A stretch of 64,000 nt of DNA from UBA9926 sp913064795 (GTDB taxonomy: Bacteria; Pseudomonadota; Gammaproteobacteria; Pseudomonadales; Azotimanducaceae). Both the position numbers and the translations under genes were made by a program. The DNA lies in the NCBI GenBank assembly GCA_045560765.1, contig JBJKZD010000005.1, positions 1 through 64,000 on the forward strand. Direction: 5' to 3'. This document shows positions 51,477 to 59,482 of this stretch, piece by piece (the first letter of the stretch is position 1; each line of letters begins with the position of its first letter). Below the pieces are notes generated by a model. The model was not told the DNA's origin, ran no database searches, and worked only from the letters and a program-made list of their open reading frames with translations.

Positions 51477-52766
51477 ATGCACTGGATCGATTTACGAAAG
51501 CACGCTTTTTATGGACTACTCATCGGTGGAGCGCTGAGGGGCATACAAAGCGGTCTGCTCGCGACGTCGCTCACCCTAGGATTACTGCTCGTCGCGCAGG
51601 CCGCACAACCGTCTCGAGACAAGGCTCAAAGCCAAGCGTCCCAGACCATCGATCGTCTTCAAACACTCAGCGCACAAGCGCAAGAAAACAGCGATTGGAT
51701 TGCCGCAGAGGATTATCTGCTGCGGGCTCAGTACCAGCTCCATCGAGAGTATGGGGTCACAACTCCCAAGCAGCAACCGATCGTGAATAGCCTTGCTACC
51801 CTGTCGATCCAATCCGAAAACTATCAGAAAGCCAACCAGCTTTTTGAATTCAATCACTTCGTTTCCCAGAAAACCGCCGCACCGGCTGATCTGCAAACCG
51901 CCAATATAGCGCTGGCTCGCTGGTACCTGCAATCTGGACAATACGAGCGTGCTGCAACGCTTTTGGCGTCCTCGGAAGCGGACGATTTTTCCGGCACTGA
52001 CTTTGTGCCAGAACGTGCCTTACTCAGGCTCAACGTCGCCCGTTTTACGCGCCAATGCTGCACCGCCAAAGAAATTATGGAAACGACCCAACAGGCCCAA
52101 AACGCGGGTCTTTCACAGGATGCCTTGCGCCTGTTCCTGCAAGCAGCCGCAGAGCTGCTGATCATTAGTGGCCGCCCTATGGACGCTGCAACTTACTTAC
52201 AAAGTGCAGAAATGACGCCAAACAAACCGCCTAAGATTATTGCTGGCAAACGGCGCATTGTGCAAAGGGACCCCAATCGAGATCTCAATCAGATGGAGCG
52301 AAGGAAAATTGAACAGCTCCTCTACGCTCGCGGTATGAGCACCGACCCTTTTCAAACTGATTCGTTATGGAAAAGCGGGCCAGACACGGTAACGGTCCGC
52401 AGCTCCGGTGAATTCCTGCCCATCGAAAGACCTGAGCAATCGGAAGTCGGTTCCCAACGTCAATTTCATACACTCATCGGACACCCTCTGCGCTTTCGGA
52501 AATCTGATCTAAGGCAAATACTGCCGGCAAAATATTGGAAGAAAACGACCCTTGATAACCTCGAAATTAGGATGACCTTTACCATCACAACGCAAGGCCG
52601 TATCCGAAATCTTAAATTCGATGCTGCTTATGATCGTGAGGTCAGAAAATTGATGCGTGATACGCTGAAGTCGATTCGCTTTCAACCCGAGCTAAAAGAC
52701 GGAATGCTGGTTACTCGAGAAAATTTCAAACTGGTTCAAAGCTTTCAGTCCCAAGGGGAGGCCTAA
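51477..52766 (+). CDS. TPR protein with C-terminal TonB-like domain (1)
   Basis: A 429-residue exported protein. A hydrophobic segment at about 25-45 (GLLATSLTLGLLLVAQAAQ) is a signal peptide or inner-membrane anchor. Helical tetratricopeptide-like repeats follow (about 50-240: LSAQAQENSDWIAAEDYLLRA is over-length to quote in full, but the spacing is regular), then a TonB-C-like fold at about 340-425 (MTFTITTQGRIRNLKFD, SIRFQPELKDGMLV). No Pro-rich TonB spacer and no exbB/exbD are present. It is followed after 3 bp by a gene of the same architecture. Function unknown; a periplasmic contact between a membrane partner and an outer-membrane protein is conceivable. Confidence 0.8.
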   Translation: MHWIDLRKHAFYGLLIGGALRGIQSGLLATSLTLGLLLVAQAAQPSRDKAQSQASQTIDRLQTLSAQAQENSDWIAAEDYLLRAQYQLHREYGVTTPKQQPIVNSLATLSIQSENYQKANQLFEFNHFVSQKTAAPADLQTANIALARWYLQSGQYERAATLLASSEADDFSGTDFVPERALLRLNVARFTRQCCTAKEIMETTQQAQNAGLSQDALRLFLQAAAELLIISGRPMDAATYLQSAEMTPNKPPKIIAGKRRIVQRDPNRDLNQMERRKIEQLLYARGMSTDPFQTDSLWKSGPDTVTVRSSGEFLPIERPEQSEVGSQRQFHTLIGHPLRFRKSDLRQILPAKYWKKTTLDNLEIRMTFTITTQGRIRNLKFDAAYDREVRKLMRDTLKSIRFQPELKDGMLVTRENFKLVQSFQSQGEA

Positions 52767-52769
52767 TCT

Positions 52770-54380
52770 GTGAACTCGATCTTAACGACCTGTCTTTTGA
52801 TGACTGCATTGATCGCTCCCAGTTTTGCGACAGGCCAGACCAATGGAATCAATCCGGAATTAATCCTCGAACATCTCTATGAGGCTGGATCCGCACCTCA
52901 ATGGCAGAGCTCTAGACAGACTGCGAATCAAAGCCCAGAGGCTCTGTCCCAACAAGCTGCAGCAGTCCTAGCTGGTGATGTCCTTGAGCGACTGACGCTT
53001 GACGCGGATATTACTCCAACTGAGCAAGGACGACTGTTATCGAATGCAGGCGTCTTTCAGACCTACGCTGGGGACCTCGTTGCGGGACGAACAACCCTAG
53101 ATCAAGCGCTCGAGACCCTACTGAAAGACCGACACCAATTTGATCCAGAAATTGCAACCGTGGTCACCGCCATAGGCGTCAACGCCTTTCTGCAGGAGGA
53201 TTTCGAGACGGCGGAAAACCAGTTCAGGTGGAGTCAACACATTCAGCACCGTGAAGACGGTTTATATGCTGCTACCCAGGCCAAAAACCTAAATTGGCTT
53301 ACCCGTGTCTATCTTGCGGAGCTGAACTTTGATGCAGCCGACACTGCGCAACGGTATATCCTCCGAATCGCACGCAATACCTATCGCGAAGGCTCCCCGG
53401 AACTCACGAAAGTCAAAGACGGTATTGCCAAATATTTGGCCCAGCGTGGAAAAATGATTTCACCTCTTTCTGATGAGCTCCAGCGTGCAACGAGGCAAAC
53501 GCTCTTTGCCGATGCAATCGGTCTGCTCAATGAAAATCTACGATCCACAGAGGCTACATTTGGCCCCGAGACTCTGGACTTGGTCAGCACTCTGGAAACT
53601 CAAGCAGAAATCTTTTACTGGCGAGGTAATCACAACCGCCAGCAGGAGCGAGCACTCGAGCGTGCCCTCAGCATTTTGCAGATGCAGCCCAACCCAAGCC
53701 CTGCACGCCTTGCAGCAGCTTGGTTTAATCTTGCTGATGGCTACGTTTTAACTGGAAACCGCAAGGCCATCGATGCCTATTCTGCAGCCTGGTCCCTAAC
53801 AACAGCCGCTCAACTGCCTCAGCATTCTTCGCCCGTTACTCCGACCGCCCCCCCAAGCCCCTTGGGTCTGACTCAGATGCCCGAACCGCCTTCGAAGGAA
53901 GACCCTCTTAAAACCGTTGCAGAGGCAGAGGCAGAGGCAGAGGCAGAGGCAGACGCTAAGTCAAATCCCGGCCCTGCCCAACTTCAACCCGATGCTGTAG
54001 CCCCTGCGCCGCCCATCCTTCTATGGCCCGAAGCTTTTGCTGCCCTTGCCTTCGAACCCGTCAATGCAGAAAGGTATCCCCCAGATATCGATTATTTCGT
54101 TGACTTCAGTTTCACCATTTCCGAGATGGGCAAGCCGAAGGGCATAAGAATTACCGACCGTAATGTGCCGAGTGAAGAAGCACGTTGGGCCCGCTCCGCC
54201 ATTCACAACAGCCGGTACAGGCCCGCCCTCCTCGACGGCATGGCGGTCCCCTTCGAGTCCAGTTACCGCCAGCGCTTCCAGCGCCAGGTCCAACCCGACG
54301 ACATCCCCCTCGCAGACAACTCTGACAGAGGACTGATCGACCCTTCCTCTTCTCAGTCACCTACGCAGCCTTCGCCCTAG
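52770..54380 (+). CDS. TPR protein with C-terminal TonB-like domain (2)
   Basis: A 536-residue exported protein starting at GTG with AGGGGAGG 8 nt upstream. It has a signal peptide (about 1-21, ending SFATG), TPR-like helical repeats (about 70-340), a linker with an Ala-Glu repeat at residues 384-395 encoded by a hexanucleotide array, and a TonB-C-like domain at about 415-510 (YFVDFSFTISEMGKPKGIR, SRYRPALLDGMAVPF). Its architecture repeats that of the gene 3 bp upstream, so the two are likely an ancient duplication and may form a hetero-complex. No ExbB/ExbD partner lies in the window. Confidence 0.8.
   Translation: MNSILTTCLLMTALIAPSFATGQTNGINPELILEHLYEAGSAPQWQSSRQTANQSPEALSQQAAAVLAGDVLERLTLDADITPTEQGRLLSNAGVFQTYAGDLVAGRTTLDQALETLLKDRHQFDPEIATVVTAIGVNAFLQEDFETAENQFRWSQHIQHREDGLYAATQAKNLNWLTRVYLAELNFDAADTAQRYILRIARNTYREGSPELTKVKDGIAKYLAQRGKMISPLSDELQRATRQTLFADAIGLLNENLRSTEATFGPETLDLVSTLETQAEIFYWRGNHNRQQERALERALSILQMQPNPSPARLAAAWFNLADGYVLTGNRKAIDAYSAAWSLTTAAQLPQHSSPVTPTAPPSPLGLTQMPEPPSKEDPLKTVAEAEAEAEAEADAKSNPGPAQLQPDAVAPAPPILLWPEAFAALAFEPVNAERYPPDIDYFVDFSFTISEMGKPKGIRITDRNVPSEEARWARSAIHNSRYRPALLDGMAVPFESSYRQRFQRQVQPDDIPLADNSDRGLIDPSSSQSPTQPSP
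53919..53954 (+). repeat. Hexanucleotide array (GCAGAG)5-GCAGAC
   Basis: Five exact GCAGAG units plus a variant copy, coding Ala-Glu pairs inside the second TPR/TonB-C gene. Unit gain or loss would keep the frame and change linker length only. Confidence 0.9.
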
Positions 54381-54411
54381 AGTGCCGCTCCGCCATAGGG
54401 CCGCCTTGCAG

Positions 54412-55113
54412 CTATCCGCCGACGAAACTCCGCAACTGATTCGCCAGCCCTTTGCACGCGGCATTTCCTGGTCTTGCCAAGATAGGGATGGGTACCACTA
54501 ATCCTGCTAAATAACTCGTCCCATTCGCATCTGCGCTGATCTGCCCACTGGCATCTAAGGTCTCTAAGTCCCAGACCGACGCTTCGTAGGACGCGTCTTG
54601 CTCCCAAAAACTCATACCAAAGCAGCCCCCGCCGAACGTGCTGACAGCGCAGCTCATTGACCCGCCGCTATCAATCGTCACCGTATCGCCCTCTATCCAT
54701 GCTAAATAGCGAATTTTCGCGGCTCTGATTCGATCTCGCACACCCGGCTCGCTAAAAAGCCGCCCTAAATCGCTGGCATTTCCTGGCGCCGTACGCGGTT
54801 CGAACCAAGGATACAGATCATTTTTGAATTCTTTCTGGCCCACGAGCCGGACCGGATTGCTACCTCCGCTCAAAATATCTTCAAGACAGTCCGTGAAACT
54901 CTCTTCCGTTTCTCGGTCGTTGTAGGTGGCTCGCCCCAGAATCACCATCGCTTCCCCGGTGCCCAGCTGGGTCACGGTGTTTCGGCTTTCCTCGATCCGT
55001 GTGGTTGCACACCCTGCGACCAAGGCGCTCAGTAACAACGCACAAATCGACGCAATGTGCGTTCTTGCAGTGGTCCGAGTCTTGTTTGTGCAACTTTCGT
55101 ACTTGGCCTTCAT
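54412..55113 (-). CDS. Lipoprotein of unknown function (1)
   Basis: A 233-residue protein with a hydrophobic leader and a lipobox (LLLSALVAGCATT), so it is probably acylated and held in the inner or outer membrane. The mature part has several cysteines (FTDCLEDIL, GSMSCAVSTFGGGCFG) that could form disulfides, and RYLAWIEGDTVTID, a beta-strand pattern. No known family is recognised. It converges with the TPR/TonB-C gene and is followed on the opposite strand by another lipoprotein, 112 bp upstream in transcription order. An envelope role is likely. Confidence 0.75.
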   Translation of the reverse strand: MKAKYESCTNKTRTTARTHIASICALLLSALVAGCATTRIEESRNTVTQLGTGEAMVILGRATYNDRETEESFTDCLEDILSGGSNPVRLVGQKEFKNDLYPWFEPRTAPGNASDLGRLFSEPGVRDRIRAAKIRYLAWIEGDTVTIDSGGSMSCAVSTFGGGCFGMSFWEQDASYEASVWDLETLDASGQISADANGTSYLAGLVVPIPILARPGNAACKGLANQLRSFVGG

Positions 55114-55224
55114 GAATGGCTTTGTCCCTGGTTAATTCCCTGGCTACTCTGTGCCACTTTAGTTTTTCAAAACGGCGGTTCAAACAAGGCCGTCAACGCT
55201 TAGAGGGCAACAATCTGCAATTAT

Positions 55225-55890
55225 TTACATCACGGCCTTGCCGTTTCTATCCAAAACAAACTGGTTGATCCACTCCAAAACGTAGTCCTGCTTGGGCCAC
55301 TCAATTGCAATTCTTGCGCCCGCATCGCGAATCGCCTCGACCGAGGCTTGATTCAGTGCGCTGTTCGCCTGGAAAGCCCGGCTCTCGCTTTTACCGAACC
55401 CGGTAACCGTCCATTTCCCGAGCGGTTGTCCGTCAGCGCCGATTAATGTGAGTCGATACTTCACCGAAACCGAAAAAAAATTCAGTCCAGACAGCGCTGG
55501 GGTCAAAAAGGCATATTCAATGAGTTCGAGCCGCAAAAAGCCGTTGGGGCAGTCCTTGCTGACGATCCCCGGCTCAGATCCGCCGCAGGCCTCGCTGTCT
55601 GCATCAACCGCTTCCTCGAACATTGCGCTGAACAATGTTTTAAAAAACGTTTGGTTCAGCTCACCCACTTCAATTTGCCAGTTTCCGCCACCACGAGGCA
55701 ACTTCTCACTGTGCACGTATTGATTGAATGACGGCTGGGTAATCACGCCGATGCTTACGGGCAGTGGATCAATCAAGGGTGTGGGTACACGACCTTCGAC
55801 AGTGATCGAATGACTACACCCAGCCAACCAAAACAGGCAAAAGGCCCCAGCCCATGCGGCGCCGAACGTCCTGCAATTCGCTAGGTTCAA
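55225..55890 (-). CDS. Lipoprotein of unknown function (2)
   Basis: A 221-residue protein with signal sequence and lipobox (FCLFWLAGCSHS). The mature domain includes PVSIGVITQPSFNQYVHSEK, reminiscent of small periplasmic lipoproteins that bind partner proteins by beta sheets, but no family can be named. It lies upstream of, and in the same direction as, the other lipoprotein; the pair probably forms an operon reading away from the large envelope operon, with the 730-bp gap between them. Confidence 0.75.
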   Translation of the reverse strand: MNLANCRTFGAAWAGAFCLFWLAGCSHSITVEGRVPTPLIDPLPVSIGVITQPSFNQYVHSEKLPRGGGNWQIEVGELNQTFFKTLFSAMFEEAVDADSEACGGSEPGIVSKDCPNGFLRLELIEYAFLTPALSGLNFFSVSVKYRLTLIGADGQPLGKWTVTGFGKSESRAFQANSALNQASVEAIRDAGARIAIEWPKQDYVLEWINQFVLDRNGKAVM

Positions 55891-56620
55891 AACGTCCCCT
55901 CCGCCCTGTCCATACCAGTGCGCATTCTTTTCCTCTTTTGCTTCGCCTCGATCATCATCGTCTGCCCTCGGCGCTATGCCGTGAAAAAAATTCTCCCGTC
56001 CTCAGTCGCAACCCTAAGTCGTTTACGCTTTTACCCTGCCTAGCTGATGAAAGTCTGGGAGCTGCCTTTACTCCTCCGATTCAAGAGCCCCTATCTCGTC
56101 CCTCTCGGCCCTTCTTGATTCTTACTACTGACCTTTCTTGTAAATTCTGCTCGGGAAGATTTATCTTGGTTGTCTCAACTGCCCAAAAGCTGATGAAACA
56201 CGAATCAGCCGACGAGAAACAAGCGTCCTCCCAAACCTCTCAGATTTCTTACCCGACCCGACCATTGAACCCAACCTTCACTGCTTGTTTTTGGCCTCGA
56301 ACCACAGGATGGTTCACTAACGCGCTAACGATTCATCGCAATGACACTGTGCCAAGGGGCTCCTGCAATGACCTAATCGCTTGCCCTCCAAATGATGCTG
56401 AGGGTGCCGGAGACGAGCCATTGCAGAGGCTCGCTTTCAAAAATCTCTCAATCAATTTAGTCACTGCTCTCAGACAAATCAACCGGTCCCATTTGCCCTG
56501 CTACACGCCCTTCTTCTTGCTCGAGTCCCTTGGGTCATCTAAAAGTACGGCAAACATCGTAATTCAGCTTAAATTCAGCTTTAATTTACCAAGATCAAGC
56601 AAAACCTCTGGACTCAGCCC
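55891..56620. other. 730-bp pyrimidine-rich intergenic region
   Basis: No supported gene. The plus strand is noticeably rich in C and T. A 267-codon open frame crosses it (55854-56657), but its composition is unnatural and it overlaps genes at both ends. It probably holds the divergent promoters of the lipoprotein pair and the envelope operon. Confidence 0.5.
56561..56581 (+). promoter_or_regulatory. Two AATTCAGCTT copies 11 bp apart
   Basis: AATTCAGCTT at 56561-56570 and 56572-56581 repeat with an 11-bp period, about one helical turn, 40 bp upstream of the first gene of the envelope operon. Suited to a regulator binding the same DNA face. Confidence 0.45.
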
Positions 56621-58228
56621 ATGCGAGCCATACTCCTCTATGCCATCCTCGCTTTGACGCTTGCGAGCTGCAGCAGCAATCAAACTCGAACGCCGCCGAT
56701 GCCGCCGAGTCCGCCGAGCTCGTCGTCACCGAGTAGCTCACCCAGCATGCCGAGCCCTTCTTCCCCCAGTAGTTCGCCCAGCAGTTTACCCAGCATGCCG
56801 AGCCCTACTTCCCCCAGTAGCTCACCCAGCAGTTCACCCAGCAGTTCACCCAGCATGCCGAGTCCTTCTTCTCCTAGTCGACCCAACCCACCGTCCTCGG
56901 ACAGTGAATCAAGCTCAGAACCCCAGACCCAAGCCGGTGAAGCGGGCGAGCCTGATTCGGGTCAGACATCTTCGGAACGGGTTAAAGAGGCCGAAGAACC
57001 TGCTAATGCCGGCAGTCAGCTCGAGGAAATCGGCAAAGCCATGGAACGAGCTGGCACTTCGGAGCGGCAAGAAGCCTCCGATTCAAGCGCCACCGGTGAT
57101 GATCCTTGGGATCCGCTGATGCCCGAACCCGAGCCGTCTCAAGCGCCTAGCAGTGACTCTTTAGAAGCCGCATCTGCACCAGCGCTTTCAAGCGATATAT
57201 CAACTGCACCTTCAGGAGACCTGGACAACCAAGACAGCACCCCCGATCCGGAAATGCAGGGCCCCGGTGGGGCCCCCACCGATGAAACTGATGGTCCCTA
57301 TGATGAAGGCCCAGACGCGGTAGACGCAGGAGAGGCGGTAAACCCCAACGGCACCCCTCAACCACCCACTGAAATAGCAGGCGGAGCAGACGGGCGATCC
57401 GGTGATTTTGAGAACACTGACGCCTCCGGGTCCCCCGCTTCAAATTCAGGTCTCGATGAAGCAGCGGGCGCCGCACTGGAAGATCTCGCTAGAGCGCTTG
57501 AGCAAGCAGGAATAGCGCTTCAGTCCGCAGGCGCGACGCTCAGCGAGAACGGCAGCGGTGAATTCGATGAGGATACTGAGGCCGCGATGACTGACGCCAA
57601 CATCGCGGTCTTGGTTGCAGAGCAAGCGCTGGAAGCTGCCATCGCGAGTACAGACAATCCTACCGCCGGAATGACTGCAGAAATCAGCGATGCAGCGCGA
57701 CTGATCATCCTCGCCAATCGCGTCCTGTCCGAAGCCCAGGGTAGCCCCAACGACGGTCGTCTTGCCGATGACACCATGATTTTAGGGGCGCCGTCTGGCA
57801 CTGACCGTCTGGGTGAACTCGACGCAGAACTCGAAGCGTCTATTGCCATCTTTGAATCAGAGATCCAAGGCTCCCGAGATGCTGTGGCTTCGATCCTCAG
57901 TGGCCCAGCCGCTGAGGCCGTTGGCGGCCCTGGTCCGTCCCTAGATGACATCGCGACAGGCATGACCGAACCTGAAGGCTCCTTAGAAGATAGCGAGACC
58001 GGCCTTAATCAGGACGAGCTTGAGTCCGAGCAGCAGCAAGGCCGAATGATCGACGGAGAAAACACCGACAGTGCCCAGGGCAGCCCTCCGATCCCTGAGG
58101 ACATTCCAAGTCCCCAAGGCGATGACATCGTCGCCAAGCAACTTCGAGAAGCAGCGTCCGCTGAGAAAGATCCAGAGCTCAGGGCCAAACTCTGGGAAGA
58201 ATACAAACGTTATAAAGAAGGACTCTAA
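56621..58228 (+). CDS. Ser/Pro-repeat lipoprotein
   Basis: A 535-residue lipoprotein: signal sequence with lipobox LTLASC (C17 acylated), then residues about 20-92 made of Ser-Pro-Ser-Ser repeats coded by a 12-bp repeating unit, then a very acidic, Ala/Asp/Gly-rich region, and a helical section around 280-360 (LDEAAGAALEDLARALEQAG). The Pro/Ser stretch should form an extended tether that spans part of the periplasm. No enzymatic motif is seen. It is the first gene of an operon: the next start is 3 bp after its stop. The repeats make it a likely fast-varying protein. Function unknown. Confidence 0.85.
   Translation: MRAILLYAILALTLASCSSNQTRTPPMPPSPPSSSSPSSSPSMPSPSSPSSSPSSLPSMPSPTSPSSSPSSSPSSSPSMPSPSSPSRPNPPSSDSESSSEPQTQAGEAGEPDSGQTSSERVKEAEEPANAGSQLEEIGKAMERAGTSERQEASDSSATGDDPWDPLMPEPEPSQAPSSDSLEAASAPALSSDISTAPSGDLDNQDSTPDPEMQGPGGAPTDETDGPYDEGPDAVDAGEAVNPNGTPQPPTEIAGGADGRSGDFENTDASGSPASNSGLDEAAGAALEDLARALEQAGIALQSAGATLSENGSGEFDEDTEAAMTDANIAVLVAEQALEAAIASTDNPTAGMTAEISDAARLIILANRVLSEAQGSPNDGRLADDTMILGAPSGTDRLGELDAELEASIAIFESEIQGSRDAVASILSGPAAEAVGGPGPSLDDIATGMTEPEGSLEDSETGLNQDELESEQQQGRMIDGENTDSAQGSPPIPEDIPSPQGDDIVAKQLREAASAEKDPELRAKLWEEYKRYKEGL
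56731..56880 (+). repeat. 12-bp-period minisatellite in the lipoprotein gene
   Basis: Units such as AGCAGTTCACCC and AGTAGTTCGCCC repeat in frame. The 14-bp core CCCAGCATGCCGAG occurs at 56741, 56789 and 56849, with spacings of 48 and 60 bp, both multiples of 12. Length changes would not break the frame. Confidence 0.85.
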
Positions 58229-58231
58229 ATT

Positions 58232-59482
58232 TTGACTGACTCCATCCTGCGTCCTGCGCTGATCAATAAAATAAGACACTCTTTGTTAAGGGCCGTCTTT
58301 TTGGGCTTGGTTTCGATGACGGCTCTTCTTCATTCCTGCGCGACAACCGAAATTGTTACCGCTAATTCTACCCCGCCCGTTCAACTGGCATCTTCGATCA
58401 GCGATTCTGACCGAGTGGATATTCTCGTCGTGCCGTTCAACCCGAACCTAGACGCGCTGACGCAGGCCAATCAAGGCGATATACCCATCTCGGCGGATGT
58501 TCGACGAGCAGAATCTCGATATCTTGCGTTTCACCTCAAGGATACCCTCGAACAAACCGGTAACTGGGGGATCGTTAGGGTCGTGCCCGCCCCTGCGGAC
58601 CATCACGCGGTCACGGTCACGGGAACCATCATCGAATCTGACGGGGAACAGCTGCATGCCGAGGTTGTTGCCAAAGACGCAACTGGACGGGTTTGGTTCA
58701 GTCGCTCTTATCAGGATATTGCCAGTAAATATGGCTATCAATCGCTCCAAGAAGACCCCTTCCAAGATTTTTATAACGAGATCGCCAATGATTTGGTGCG
58801 GGCCTACCAGTCGCTTTCAAGCTCCGACGTTCGTCAAATTCAGCAGGTTGCTAATCTGCAATTCGCTGCAAACCTTGCACCTTTAGCCTTCGAAGGCTAT
58901 CTCTCCGCTACCAAACGCGGCGACGTTACGATTAATCAACTCCCCGCCGCCAACGACGCCAGCATGCTTCGAGTCAACCGACTCAGAGCACAGGATGACC
59001 TGCTGACTGATACCGTGGACGATTTTTACTTCAAATTCTACCGAGACATAAAACCGTCCTATGACGAGTGGCGGTATGCCACTTACGATGAAGCGATTCG
59101 GCTCAGACAAATGAACAAACAAGCACGTAATCGACTCTTGACCGGCGCTGCACTCATTGCCGGAGGCATTTACGCTGGGTCCCAAAGTGAGACCTGGGCC
59201 GCGGATGCCGCCTCAGCCGGCGCCGTAATGGGGGGGGTTACTGCCATCAAAAGCGGATTAGACCGACGTAAGCAGACCGAGATTCACGAGCAAGCATTAC
59301 AAGAGCTCACCCAGTCCCTCAGCCTTGAGATCGCGCCAAATGTTCTCGATATTGAAGGAGAAACCCGGGAACTCACTGGCTCAGCCGAACGCCAATATAG
59401 CGCGTGGCGCGAAATCCTTGCTGACATTTATCGTGAAGAACGTGGCTTGAACCAAACTACTGAAGGTGCGTTGACCCCGTGA
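58232..59482 (+). CDS. Lipoprotein with glycine-rich helix, unknown function
   Basis: A 416-residue protein starting at TTG (AAGGA 10 nt upstream), 3 bp after the previous stop. Lipobox LLHSC makes C36 the probable acylated residue. Residues about 48-200 have a mixed alpha/beta pattern (VDILVVPFNPNLDAL, VTVTGTIIESDGEQLHAEVV) reminiscent of periplasmic curli-secretion CsgG-like or LpoB-type domains, though not provably homologous. A glycine-rich helix (LTGAALIAGGIYAGS) near 308-322 could enter a membrane or oligomerise. The stop overlaps the next gene by 4 bp (GTGA). Part of the envelope operon; partner of the kinase-like protein by position. Confidence 0.8.
   Translation: MTDSILRPALINKIRHSLLRAVFLGLVSMTALLHSCATTEIVTANSTPPVQLASSISDSDRVDILVVPFNPNLDALTQANQGDIPISADVRRAESRYLAFHLKDTLEQTGNWGIVRVVPAPADHHAVTVTGTIIESDGEQLHAEVVAKDATGRVWFSRSYQDIASKYGYQSLQEDPFQDFYNEIANDLVRAYQSLSSSDVRQIQQVANLQFAANLAPLAFEGYLSATKRGDVTINQLPAANDASMLRVNRLRAQDDLLTDTVDDFYFKFYRDIKPSYDEWRYATYDEAIRLRQMNKQARNRLLTGAALIAGGIYAGSQSETWAADAASAGAVMGGVTAIKSGLDRRKQTEIHEQALQELTQSLSLEIAPNVLDIEGETRELTGSAERQYSAWREILADIYREERGLNQTTEGALTP

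Noticed and set aside
55854..56657. 267-codon open frame on the plus strand
   Set aside because: Composition is unnatural (Ser/Pro/Leu/Arg/Cys-rich), it has no ribosome site, and it overlaps the start regions of well-supported genes on both sides.
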